Assembly: GCA_026004675.1 (NCBI GenBank)
Contig: BPJP01000008.1
Span: forward strand, 124,001 to 188,000
Reading direction: 5' to 3'
Length of the DNA: 64,000 nucleotides
From: Gemmatales bacterium
GTDB taxonomy: Bacteria > Planctomycetota > Planctomycetia > Gemmatales > Gemmataceae
Position 1 is the stretch's first letter; every line of letters starts with the position of its first letter. The notes under the pieces were generated by a model that did not search any database, was not told where the DNA came from, and saw only the letters and a program-made list of their open reading frames with translations. Of this stretch, positions 55,468 through 64,000 are shown in pieces. Position numbers and translations under genes: made by a program.

Positions 55468-56308
55468 ATGCGTGTTCCAAGATCTCGATCTTTGTTCGGG
55501 TCCATGCTCGCCTTGGCGATTTGCCATCTGTCGGCTCTACCGCTCTGCGCGCAACAGACGGAGCTACAAAGGGTCACGTTTCGCGTTTTTGTGCCCCAAG
55601 CGGATGCCAAGCTGTATGTTTTCGACAAACTTGTCAGCTCGACCGGCGAAGAGCGCGAACTGCAAACACCGCTACTCGACCCGACGAAAACCTATTTCTA
55701 CGAATTCAAAGTCTTTTGGGAGCCGAACAACTACACCAAGATCACTCGCCGGAAACGCGTCGAGTTCACGGTGGGCAAGGAAGTGACGGTGGATTTGCGC
55801 CAAGCCAATCCCAAACAGCCGGACGATATCAAGATTCGTTACGTCCCGACGCCTTACCCAGTCGTGAACGAAATGCTGCGTTTGGGCGAATGTCGGCAAG
55901 GATGATGTCGTGTTCGACCTGGGGTGTGGCGATGGGCGGATCGTGGTGGAGGCGGTTCGCAGCTTCGGTGCCAAACGGGGAGTGGGAGTCGATATCGATC
56001 CGCAGCGTATCAAAGAATCCCGTATGACGGCGGCCAAGGCAGGCGTCTCGGATCGAGTCGAGTTCCGCCAGGGGGACGTATTGAAGGAAATCGACGATTT
56101 GCAGGAAGCTTCAGTCGTGATGCTTTACATGGGCCAGCATATGAATCTGCGATTGAAGCCGATCTTGAAAAAAAGCGTTGAAGCCGGGAGCGCGCGTGGT
56201 CTCCCACCGTTTCACGATGGGAGACGACTGGAAGCCGGAAAAAAACCCATCACGGTGACAGACTCGAGCGGCGAGGAATATAAGTTGCATTTGTGGACCA
56301 TCAAGTAG
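55468..56308 (+). CDS. Exported TIGR03000-like / SAM-dependent methyltransferase fusion, interrupted by three single-base indels
   Basis: Repair gives 279 residues. A signal peptide ending at LCAQ precedes a TIGR03000-like beta domain (VFVPQADAKLYVFDKLVSST, TPLLDPTKTYFYEFKVFWEP). Then a class I methyltransferase domain begins with DDVVFDLGCGDGRIVVEAVR (motif I) and VGVDIDPQRIKESR (motif II). Breaks are at GGG 55884-55886 (one extra), the A7 run 56168-56174 (one extra) and the A7 run 56239-56245 (one missing). An exported methyltransferase is unusual because SAM is cytoplasmic. A strong terminator follows. Confidence 0.75.
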
Positions 56309-56347
56309 ATCGATTGCTTCGTCTTACCACTTGGCCTCAGCCAGGTT

Positions 56348-56387
56348 GACGGCGGCAGGCAGCGATCCTGCCGCCGTCTTGTTTTTG
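56348..56387 (+). terminator. Strong intrinsic terminator
   Basis: GACGGCGGCAGG and CCTGCCGCCGTC form a 12-bp perfect stem with a 7-base loop, followed by TTGTTTTTG. It ends the methyltransferase transcript. Confidence 0.92.
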
Positions 56388-56530
56388 CATGCCGTTTTCG
56401 CGACGTTGAATTTGCCCGGCGATCTTCGTATATTCGCTTTGGGATCTGAGAATGAACGGCACAGGACGGCATCCCGCCTCTCACCTCCCACGACAAGAGA
56501 ATCCGGTTTTTCCAACCGCTCGTATCTGGA

Positions 56531-57955
56531 ATGAACGCAACGGAAGCCAGGTCGGCTTCATCTGCGAAGCCGCAAAACGTTTACAATTCAGTGTTTTGGC
56601 TGGCATATTTGGCGAACGTCTCGTTGATGACAGCCAACGCCCTCACCTTTCGTTTCGCCGAACTGGTCGCTTATTTGGGGGGATCGGAGAAGACCGCTGG
56701 CACCATTGTCAGCGTTGGCGTCATCGGGGCGTTGTTGACCAGACTTCAACTCGGACAAGCCATTGATCGTTTCGGCACACGACCGGCTATGGGTGCTCAG
56801 TTCTTTGTTGTTTCTTTCCGGTTGCGGGATGTTCCTCGTTTGTCGCCACCTTTCCTGGGAACTGTATGCCGCGCGTATCGCCTTCGCAGCGGGCCTCGCC
56901 GGCATGTTCACTTGCTCCATTGTGCACATCCAGAACCAGGTGCCGTTTCATCGCCGAACGGAGTTGATCGGCAGTCTGGGCAGCAGCGGTTTTATTGGCA
57001 TGATGCTTGGTACCTTGGCTGGCGACGCGATCTTCCACGCCCTGCCGGAAGGAAGCGCTCGCTTCACCGCGCTTTTCGGCGGAGCCTTGGGGCTGGGCGT
57101 CGTCTACGTCGGCATCGTCGCTTGCCTGACCCGCCACGATGTGCACGTGCCGCCGGTTCAGATGCCGCCGGCGTTCAAATTGTTGTTGCAACACTGGCCC
57201 GGTTATGTCGTTTTTGGCCGCCCTGATGATGGGTGTCGGCGTGACCGTCACCACCGTGTTCTTGACTCGCTTCTCGACGTACTTGCAGTCAGCCGGTCAT
57301 GGTATCCAGGGGATCGGAACGTTCTTCACCATTTACGCTTCGTCGGCATTCGTGTTTCGTATTCTCACCCGACAGTGGAGCCGAACCGTTGGTCGACATC
57401 GCATGATCTTGAGTGGTCTGGTGGGACAGGCATTGGGCTACTGTCTGCTGCCGTTTGTCGCAAGCGATTGGCATTTCATTCTGCCTGCGATTTGTTGCGG
57501 TTGGGGACACGCCCTGTTATTTCCGGCCGTCGTCTCCCTCGGGTCCGGCGCTTTCCCCGGATGAATATCGAGGAATCGGCACCACCTTGATGCTTGGATT
57601 TACAGAAATCGGCGCGATGCTGTCTGCTCCTTTATTGGGTGCAATCATCGACTATTGGAGTGCCCATGATGGTGGCGGGACTGGTTTCGCTGTCATGTTT
57701 TATTCCTCGGCGGGCATGGCGTTCGCGACGGCCATCATCTATGCGTTAACCTCTGGCCGAACACCAGACGATGATGGAGCCGGTCGCGTTTGTGAACCTT
57801 GTGCGGTCCGACGGTTTACCCGAAACCGTCGCGGACAGCATCGACAAATGTCACCAGTGCCAAAAACCATAAAAACCGATCCCTTCGAGCAATTCGCTAA
57901 AGTCCGCGCAGAGCGGCATCCGATACTAGCGAATAATCTTCCAAACTACTTGTAG
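56531..57955 (+). CDS. MFS transporter, interrupted by three single-base insertions
   Basis: Repair gives 473 residues with about 12 helices: NSVFWLAYLANVSLMTANAL (helix 1), TAGTIVSVGVIGALLTRLQL (loop 2-3), SLLFLSGCGMFLVCRHLSWE, GSSGFIGMMLGTLAGDAIFH, FLAALMMGVGVTVTTVFLTR, FVFRILTRQWSRTVGRHR (second conserved loop motif) and a final TLMLGFTEIGAMLSAPLLGA. Frames break at 56783-56784, CCC 57198-57200 and CCCC 57555-57558, each explained by one extra C. Substrate is unknown. Confidence 0.82.
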
Positions 57956-58008
57956 ACGACGGCTCCCGGTGAGCGCTGCGCGCGGCGTCAGATGGAAAGG
58001 ATGAAGAG

Positions 58009-58630
58009 GATGGGCAAGTTCCGCTGGTTTTTTGTTTGCCCTCGCCTTGGCAGTTCCCACCACGTTGACGGGCTGTTTCGGTTTTCTCAACAGCCTCGCT
58101 TATCATGGGCTGTCACCGTTGGGATCGACCGGCTCTTCAATGGGATTGTACACGCCTATTCCCGTCTTTCCCTGGGTCACCGAGCGCATGGAAGACAAGT
58201 ATTGCCATAAAAATGATTTCCGCCACAGTGATCATGCCGCCGATCCAGGAAGGCTTTTCCGCTGCCCCACATGCGAAGACCCACCCGACCAGGCGGCCAT
58301 CTTGAGAGCGTTGCCGCGCGTCACGCGGGGTATCCCCCTACGTCTATGAAGAATTCCGCGATGATATTCAAATTGTGACTGAGCTGTTGGTCGACAAGAT
58401 CGATCCGCCACGATTCTTCCCGTTGGTTGGACCCGCCCAATTGCATCACTGCCATTGGAAATGCACCGTTTATTACACCGAGACGATTGAAAGCGGTTAT
58501 CCGTTTTCCGTTCCGGTGCCGCCGGCCCAGGGTCGAAGTGGTTTACATCGACAAAGACCACCTTCACTTGTATCCGCATTCCAACGTTCAGTCCAATCAA
58601 TCGGTCTTTCGCGATTTAGCCGGGCCGTAA
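58009..58630 (+). pseudogene. Planctomycete lipoprotein-like conserved hypothetical, interrupted by about five frameshifts
   Basis: With the T6 run 58028-58033 read as five, the start becomes a lipoprotein signal ending in the lipobox LTGC. The rest, spread over all three frames, carries a conserved-looking order: AYHGLSPLGSTGSSMGLYTP, TVIMPPIQEGF, CEDPPDQAAILRALPRVTRG, YVYEEFRDDIQIVTELLVDK, LVGPAQLHHCHWKCTVYYTE and RPRVEVVYIDKDHLHLYP. About 206 residues after repair. The function of this family is unknown. C5 58334-58338 is one clear extra base; breaks near 58220, 58258 and 58515 are less sharply placed. It may be a sequencing artefact or a real pseudogene. Confidence 0.7.
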
Positions 58631-58694
58631 GCTGCCAGAGCCCGCAAACCTCTGGCAGGGGGAAGCGGCCCGCAACCATCCGATGGAGTAAACA

Positions 58695-60353
58695 ATGTGG
58701 TTGACGACCCAGACCATTACCATTCTCTTAGCGATGGATGCGCTTTTGCCGGCGCCACCCCGCATACCGAGTACCTATCTGCCGATGGGACCGGTTTCGT
58801 TTTCGACACCGCTGCGTTCTCCTTACATGCCGCGTTTCTCGAGCAAGGAAGTCCACGCGGCGGAACTCGGACGCATCGCGGAGGAACGGGTCCGGCAAGC
58901 ATGGCGAAGCGATCCCCTTGTGGCTCCCTTCCCGCTACAAGCCCGGGCGGTCGGAACTCGTTTGGAAGTTAGCGGCATCGTCTGGAACGAACGCATCAAG
59001 CAATGGGCTTTGCACCTCGCCCAGACTCGAAGTCCCATAAGAGTCGTTGATGCCATCCGCGTAGGCAATGTAGCCGTCTCGCGGATGCCAGCAACCCATT
59101 TGCACTATCGCCCTTATTCTCCGTACATGCCGATCGTGGAACCGGCGAAGACCCCGTATGCTGCCCCTGCTGAGACGAAAACCATCAAACCTTTGCCGCA
59201 GCGAGCGGCGCCGCCGAAGCAGGTTCCGTCACGACCGATTTCTCGAGCCGACCCTGACCGCGGACCGGTCAGCCGACAACTGGCGATGACGAGTTCGCCA
59301 TCGTCGACGCCGGAGCGGCCTCATTCGCCCGTAAAGCGTTTCTGGACGTGGTTGACAGGATCACGATCAAGCGAGTCGAACTGCTACTCCACGTTGAAGC
59401 CTGTTTCGTATGCACGATCAAAACCGAACGTCGTGGGAAAGAACGAGATTGTTGCCGCGCCGCAGACAACTCCTCAACACAAAAACGAACTTCGTGCCGC
59501 ATCATCGCCTGCACTGCTCCCTTGTTGTTACCCGGCGACTTCCTCCGACAGCACAAACGACCAACCGCCAGCCATCCGATCGAAAACGAAATACTCGATG
59601 ATTAGCGGATACAGCCCGCCCAGCGTCAGTGCGTCCGCTGAAAACTCATCCCGACACGACAAGAACATGACAGTTTCGTGTCACGAAAATCGGCACAGGG
59701 TAAACGCAGACCAGGCATCAGCCAAAGCAATCGTGTCGGCAGGAACCGCCGCGCCGATCGGTGCAAAGGCAACAGACAAAGCGACTCGATCCGCTGCCAC
59801 AAGGCAACAGTCGAACCAACAACGCGCGCCGGGTTGGTTCTGGCGGCGTCTACGGAGCCAATTCCAACGACCTACTTCTGCTGCGAAAAGTTCTGTCAGC
59901 CGCTCGGCGACCTGCCGAGCCGACACGAGCAGGGCGGACTCTGACAACAAAGCATTGCGCGTCGGCATGGTCGCGGAAGCAATTCGCAAACCGGACGGAC
60001 GGCAGACGGTGGCTCCGACTTCAGGTTCCCGAAAAAACCAGTCGGAAGTCGTTTCCGCCCATTATGTTCCCGATCCGAATGAGAAACATCCCATCGTGCC
60101 TGTCAGTCGTGTTGGTAAACAGCCGAACCACTCCGGTCCGGCGATCGACCCGGAATGGCTTCGGCTGCGGATTCTAAGCGCGTGCGGCGACGATGTCGAT
60201 CGAGTGGCGGTCTACTCGTGTACCAGCTCGACCGCTTTGGTCGGCGTTCGGCTGCGCGATCCGAATCGCGCGGCTGCGGTCGCCCACACCGTTGCCCGCA
60301 TTCCGGAGATACAGCATCTACGTGTCCATTTGCGAATCCAGACGCCTCGCTAA
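58695..60353 (+). CDS. BON-domain protein with a long low-complexity linker
   Basis: 552 residues. The N-terminal part carries a BON-like domain (about residues 55-125: AEERVRQAWRSDPLVAPFPL, RLEVSGIVWNERIKQWALHL). The central 330 residues are rich in Ser, Pro, Ala, Arg and Gln, with a small cluster of Trp/Arg (WFWRRLRSQFQRP). A second BON-like segment ends the protein (RLRILSACGDDVDRVAVYSC, VGVRLRDPNRAAAVAHTVAR). BON domains bind membranes or other cell-surface partners. No signal peptide of standard form is evident. No recognised catalytic residues. Confidence 0.75.
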   Translation: MWLTTQTITILLAMDALLPAPPRIPSTYLPMGPVSFSTPLRSPYMPRFSSKEVHAAELGRIAEERVRQAWRSDPLVAPFPLQARAVGTRLEVSGIVWNERIKQWALHLAQTRSPIRVVDAIRVGNVAVSRMPATHLHYRPYSPYMPIVEPAKTPYAAPAETKTIKPLPQRAAPPKQVPSRPISRADPDRGPVSRQLAMTSSPSSTPERPHSPVKRFWTWLTGSRSSESNCYSTLKPVSYARSKPNVVGKNEIVAAPQTTPQHKNELRAASSPALLPCCYPATSSDSTNDQPPAIRSKTKYSMISGYSPPSVSASAENSSRHDKNMTVSCHENRHRVNADQASAKAIVSAGTAAPIGAKATDKATRSAATRQQSNQQRAPGWFWRRLRSQFQRPTSAAKSSVSRSATCRADTSRADSDNKALRVGMVAEAIRKPDGRQTVAPTSGSRKNQSEVVSAHYVPDPNEKHPIVPVSRVGKQPNHSGPAIDPEWLRLRILSACGDDVDRVAVYSCTSSTALVGVRLRDPNRAAAVAHTVARIPEIQHLRVHLRIQTPR

Positions 60354-60610
60354 TCATTCGCGAAACTTCAGACAAACCCGCGCCGTTGGGCCGCCTCTTG
60401 GCGTCTCGACAAGAGTCATCCGCTACGAAAGATACAACGTGAACGACCAACGCCTGCGGCTCATTTCTAAAAAATCCTGCATCGCACAAAAGGCGATCCA
60501 TTTTTGGCCGCAAGTCGCCGAGCAGCCACTATCCTGGCCGTCTTCTCCCCATTTTGTGGGTTACACTCCATTTTGTCAGCGATGGAGAATCCGCTTGAAG
60601 GAGAAGTGGC

Positions 60611-60808
60611 ATGCTGGTGTTAACTCGAAAACTCGGCGAGAAAATTCGCATCGGAGACGATATCTGCATCACGGTGGTGGAGGTCGAGCGAGGCAAAATC
60701 CGCTTGGGCATTGACGCACCTCGTGACATTCCCATTTTCCGCCAGGAACTGCTGACGAACCCTCGACCAAAAGAAACGTCCTCAACGCCAACCAATCCCG
60801 AGAGTTAG
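60611..60808 (+). CDS. csrA: Carbon storage regulator CsrA
   Basis: 65 residues. MLVLTRKLGEKIRIGDDICI and VVEVERGKIRLGIDAPRDIP are the canonical CsrA start and dimer strands. The RNA-binding residues (Leu4, Arg6, Arg44 region) are in place. CsrA binds GGA motifs in mRNA leaders and controls translation and stability. AAGGAG lies close before the ATG. The C-terminal tail (TNPRPKETSSTPTNPES) is longer than usual. FliW and flagellar genes are not adjacent. Confidence 0.95.
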   Translation: MLVLTRKLGEKIRIGDDICITVVEVERGKIRLGIDAPRDIPIFRQELLTNPRPKETSSTPTNPES

Positions 60809-60931
60809 TGCCGATTTTCGGCTGGTTCGCCCACGCGGGAAAACAGCACACGCATCGGCGCCTCGCTAGCCAACAGGCGGCGGCGGTGCTACATTACACG
60901 GAACTTGTTCCCGTCGCCAGGAGGGCATGCC

Positions 60932-61741
60932 ATGGTGAGAAACTTGTCGGGCAAACGGATTCTCATCACAGGGGCGTCGAGCGGTATCGGTTACGAATTA
61001 GGCTTGCGTGCTGCCCGGCGCGGAGCGCGTGTCGCCCTGACGGCGCGTTCTGCCGATAAACTTGAAGAGTTGGCCAAACAGATTCGTGATGAGGGTGGGG
61101 AAGCATTCGTCGTGCCGGGCGACCTCGTTTCAGAAGCCGACCGGGCCCATATCGTTGATGCAACGGTCGCCCATTATGGCGGATTGGACGTGCTCGTCAA
61201 CAATGCTGGCGTCGCCAGCTTCGGCCACTTCGCCGATTCCAGCGAGGAAATCCTGCGTACGGTCATGGAGGTCAACTTTTTCGCTCCAATCGAATTGACT
61301 CGTCTGGCCATCCCGCATCTGCAACAGGGAATCCAGCCTGCGGTCGTCAACGTGGCTTCCATGTGCGGTCGGCGCGGCATGCCTGCCTGGTCGGAGTACT
61401 CCGCCAGCAAGTTCGGTTTGTGCGGCATGAGCGAAGCGCTGCGAGGCGAGCTGGCACGCTTCGACATCGACGTCCTGCTCATCATTCCAGGACTGACGAG
61501 CAGCAGGCTGTCCGAGCATCTTCTGCGCAATACTGGCCGGATGAACATCGAACATCAAAAGGGAATGTCCCCCGAATTCGTCGCTGACGCCATTCTCGAC
61601 GCGATCGAGAAGAACCGCGCCGAAACGATACTCGGCTCGGAAGCCAGGTGGATTCTGCGCATGCACAAATTCTTTCCTCGACTTCTGGATCGCCTCATCA
61701 TCCGCCGAGTAAAAAAGCTGTACCAAGAGCCTGCATCATAG
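60932..61741 (+). CDS. Short-chain dehydrogenase/reductase
   Basis: 269 residues. The Rossmann motif is LITGASSGIGYELGLRAA, the NNAG motif is DVLVNNAGVASFGHF, the catalytic Ser is in VVNVASMCGRRGMP and the YxxxK is YSASKFGLCG. The classical SDR size fits. A C-terminal amphipathic or hydrophobic tail (WILRMHKFFPRLLDRLIIRR) resembles membrane-associated reductases acting on lipids. Substrate unknown. ATG 60932 follows GGAGG with a 7-base spacer. Confidence 0.9.
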   Translation: MVRNLSGKRILITGASSGIGYELGLRAARRGARVALTARSADKLEELAKQIRDEGGEAFVVPGDLVSEADRAHIVDATVAHYGGLDVLVNNAGVASFGHFADSSEEILRTVMEVNFFAPIELTRLAIPHLQQGIQPAVVNVASMCGRRGMPAWSEYSASKFGLCGMSEALRGELARFDIDVLLIIPGLTSSRLSEHLLRNTGRMNIEHQKGMSPEFVADAILDAIEKNRAETILGSEARWILRMHKFFPRLLDRLIIRRVKKLYQEPAS

Positions 61742-61905
61742 GACAACCGGCGAAAATCCCTACATTAAACGTTGGCGCTTGGACAACACGATTGGCCAGA
61801 TACGCCGAGCGCGGCGACGGTCCTGTTGTGTGCCGTCTCTGTTGGAACATTGGCGGGACGAAGCCCTCTTCGCCGCTGCTGGAGGCGCTAACTTGAAGGA
61901 TATCC

Positions 61906-63909
61906 ATGTGCGGAATTGCCGGCATTGTCGATTTGACTGACGAGCGACCTGTGCCTCAGAAAAGCCTGCGCGATATGGCCCAGGCATTGTTTCATCGTGG
62001 ACCCGACGAAGACGGTTTTTTTGACAGAGGCAATCCTGGTCTGGCATCGCGACGTCTCAGCATCGTCGGGCTGATGGACGGCCGACAGCCTATCTCCAAC
62101 GAAGACGGCTCCATCCACGTCGTCTATAACGGCGAATTGTTCGACTACCCTGAAAAACGAACCCAACTGGAAGCTCAGGGGCATATCTTCAAGACCCATT
62201 GCGACACTGAGATCATCCCCCATCTGTGGGAACAATACGGCGAGCGAATGTTCGACCACCTGCGGGGCCAATTCGCTTTGGCTCTGTGGGATGAACGTCG
62301 CCGCTGCCTCATCCTGGCGCGCGACCGCTTCGGAATCTGTCCGCTGTTTTGGAGCCGACAGGGTGATTGGTTCCTTTTCGCCTCGGAAGTCAAAGCCTTG
62401 CTTGCTTCAGGCTTTGTTGCTCCCCGGCCAGACCGAAAAGGGATCAATCAGGTTTTCACTTTTTTCGCTCTGCCGGGTCCTGCGACCTGTTTCGAAGGCG
62501 TCCGCCTCTTGTTGCCGGGACGTTACCTGAAATTGCAGTTTGGCAATCGCGGCCAGGCCGCCAATCTGTCCCAACACATCTATTTCGACATAGATTTTCC
62601 AGACGCTGGCGACGAGGACCCAGGGAGGGACGCGAAAAAAGTAATCGATGGCTTTGAGGAGGTGTTTCGATCGGCCGTCGAGCTGAGGCTGCGTGCGGAT
62701 GTGCCGGTGGTCTCCTATCTTAGCGGAGGCGTCGATTCCAGTATCGTCGTGGCTATGGCGTGTCAGGTTCGCAAACCGGCCATTCCCACGTTCACGATCC
62801 AAATTCGGGATCCGAAATTCGACGAGCGACGTGAGGCCGAGGTCGTCGCCGGGCACGTCGGTGCGGATCCGGTCGTGGTGCCGTTCGGCAATGATGACGT
62901 CCTGAGCCATTATCCGAGCCTGATCCGAGCGGCGGAGTGCCCGGTAGTGGATACGTCGTGCGCGGCCCTGCTCCGATTGGCCGCCAAGGTGAACGAACTG
63001 GGCTATAAAGTCGCCCTGACCGGCGAAGGCGCCGACGAATGGCTTGCCGGTTATCCCTGGTACAAGGTCGATCGTCTGCTCGGATTTTTCGATTTGCTGC
63101 CCGGCCTCAAAGGAAGCCAGCAAGTTCGGCGATTGTTCTTGAAAGTGACGCGGGCTCCGCAGTTTCCGTGGCACTTTGTCCGCCGGGTGCAAGACGCCGT
63201 GGGCGGTCACAACGCCTGGTTGGACATATATGGCCTGATGAGCATGTCGAAATTGCGGTTTTACAGTCCCAGCATGCTCGAACTGGCCCTGGAACATTTG
63301 CCTTATCATGATCTCGAATTCGATCCCGCCCGCCTGCGCCGCTGGCATCCGCTCAACCGGGCGCTTTACCTCGGAGCACGGGTCATGCTTCCCGGCTTGC
63401 TTCTAAGCTGTAAAGGTGATCGTGTCGCCATGCATTCGTCGGTGGAAACCCGTTATCCGTTTCTGGATGAACGGGTTTATGCCTATCTGGCACGTTTGCA
63501 TCCACGCTGGAAAATGCGTGGTTTTTGCGACAAATACATCCTGCGGCGCATGTCCGAACGTTGGCTTCCCAAATCGATCGCCTGGCGCCGCAAGGCGATG
63601 TTTCGGGCGCCGCTGGATAGTTTCCATCTCGATCCGTTGCCGGTTTTCGTCGAGCAGCTGTTGAGCGACGAATCTCTGCGAAAGACGGGTTATTTCAATG
63701 CCGACAACGTCCGCTTTTGGCGCGAGCGATATCGGCACATGCGCGCTGGCTCACCCCAGCGAACGTCTGTGGAAATGGGACTGGTCGGCGTCGTTGCGAC
63801 ACAGCTTTGGCATCATATTTTTATCGATTCGACCCTTGCGGATCTGCCCGCTGGCCGAATCGCGCGACCGACAAGCCGGCACATGGGCAAAGCACCGGCA
63901 GCACAATAA
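61906..63909 (+). CDS. asnB: Glutamine-hydrolysing asparagine synthetase (AsnB-type)
   Basis: 667 residues. Cys2 of the glutaminase is in MCGIAGIVDLTD. Further motifs are HRGPDEDGFF, SNEDGSIHVVYNGELFDYPE and, in the synthetase domain, the PP-loop VVSYLSGGVDSSIVVAMACQ. GEGADEWLAGYPWYKVDRLL and SVETRYPFLDERVYAYLARL follow. It makes asparagine from aspartate, glutamine and ATP. Some paralogues in surface glycan or peptide clusters amidate other substrates, and no such context is visible here. ATG 61906 is used. Confidence 0.9.
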   Translation: MCGIAGIVDLTDERPVPQKSLRDMAQALFHRGPDEDGFFDRGNPGLASRRLSIVGLMDGRQPISNEDGSIHVVYNGELFDYPEKRTQLEAQGHIFKTHCDTEIIPHLWEQYGERMFDHLRGQFALALWDERRRCLILARDRFGICPLFWSRQGDWFLFASEVKALLASGFVAPRPDRKGINQVFTFFALPGPATCFEGVRLLLPGRYLKLQFGNRGQAANLSQHIYFDIDFPDAGDEDPGRDAKKVIDGFEEVFRSAVELRLRADVPVVSYLSGGVDSSIVVAMACQVRKPAIPTFTIQIRDPKFDERREAEVVAGHVGADPVVVPFGNDDVLSHYPSLIRAAECPVVDTSCAALLRLAAKVNELGYKVALTGEGADEWLAGYPWYKVDRLLGFFDLLPGLKGSQQVRRLFLKVTRAPQFPWHFVRRVQDAVGGHNAWLDIYGLMSMSKLRFYSPSMLELALEHLPYHDLEFDPARLRRWHPLNRALYLGARVMLPGLLLSCKGDRVAMHSSVETRYPFLDERVYAYLARLHPRWKMRGFCDKYILRRMSERWLPKSIAWRRKAMFRAPLDSFHLDPLPVFVEQLLSDESLRKTGYFNADNVRFWRERYRHMRAGSPQRTSVEMGLVGVVATQLWHHIFIDSTLADLPAGRIARPTSRHMGKAPAAQ

Positions 63910-64000
63910 AAACCGCAATGCCGATCGCAGTTTGGCACGACCCGAAGCCACCGCCGACACCTGCGAAGCAGGGACTTGTCGAATCGTGCTCGCCCATGCC

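Overview
The window looks like a chromosomal segment of a planctomycete, probably Gemmataceae-like. Several families largely confined to or expanded in that phylum occur together: DUF1549/CxxCH and DUF1501 (Tat) proteins, two DUF1080 proteins, a TIGR02996 domain followed by leucine-rich repeats, a TIGR03000-like domain, an exported Gfo/Idh/MocA oxidoreductase, a PmoA-like (DUF6807) protein, a heparan-sulfamidase-like sulfatase and futalosine-route menaquinone genes. The 23S rRNA locus with tRNA-Ile and tRNA-Ala has no 16S rRNA gene beside it, which fits unlinked rRNA genes. No phage, transposase or CRISPR array was seen; the only clear mobile element is a group I intron in the 23S gene.

Layout. 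1-5.3 kb: NagB/LmbE fusion (cut by the window edge), thioredoxin-TPR protein, universal stress protein, secreted esterase, LRR protein. 5.3-7.3 kb (minus): mqnA-mqnC. 7.5-15.7 kb: ThDP enzyme, trpE, a 54-bp palindromic tandem repeat, TraB/GumN-like protein, GntP permease with a large insertion, rluA and nadD. 15.8-26.3 kb: acyl-CoA synthetase, gltA, glgB, alpha/beta hydrolase, radical SAM protein, sulfatase, cysteine desulfurase. 26.3-30.1 kb: two ECF sigma/anti-sigma pairs flanking rlmN. 30.1-36.8 kb: DUF1080 proteins, zinc-ribbon membrane proteins, and a GT2/polytopic membrane protein/PAP2 group. 36.87-41.35 kb: stable RNA operon (consensus promoter, leader with a terminator, tRNA-Ile, tRNA-Ala, tRNA remnant, 23S with intron, 5S). 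41.6-64 kb: DUF1549-DUF1501-WD40 set, a sigma-54-promoted small protein, S46 peptidase, class V aminotransferase, coaD, exported planctomycete proteins, exported methyltransferase, MFS transporter, lipoprotein, BON protein, csrA, SDR and asnB.

Two features stand out. First, the rRNA promoter (perfect TTGACA/TATAAT) is followed by a complete intrinsic terminator only 11 bases before tRNA-Ile. That suggests attenuation of a stable RNA operon or an independent small RNA or peptide. Second, nine genes are split by single-base indels, most of them extra bases in short homopolymers, clustered at 15.4-16.7, 21.8-25.9 and 55.9-58.6 kb, while the roughly 29 kb between 26.3 and 55.8 kb is clean. In the eight genes fully reconstructed, correcting the indels restores one full-length ORF each, so local sequence error is more likely than decay, although real pseudogenes are not excluded.
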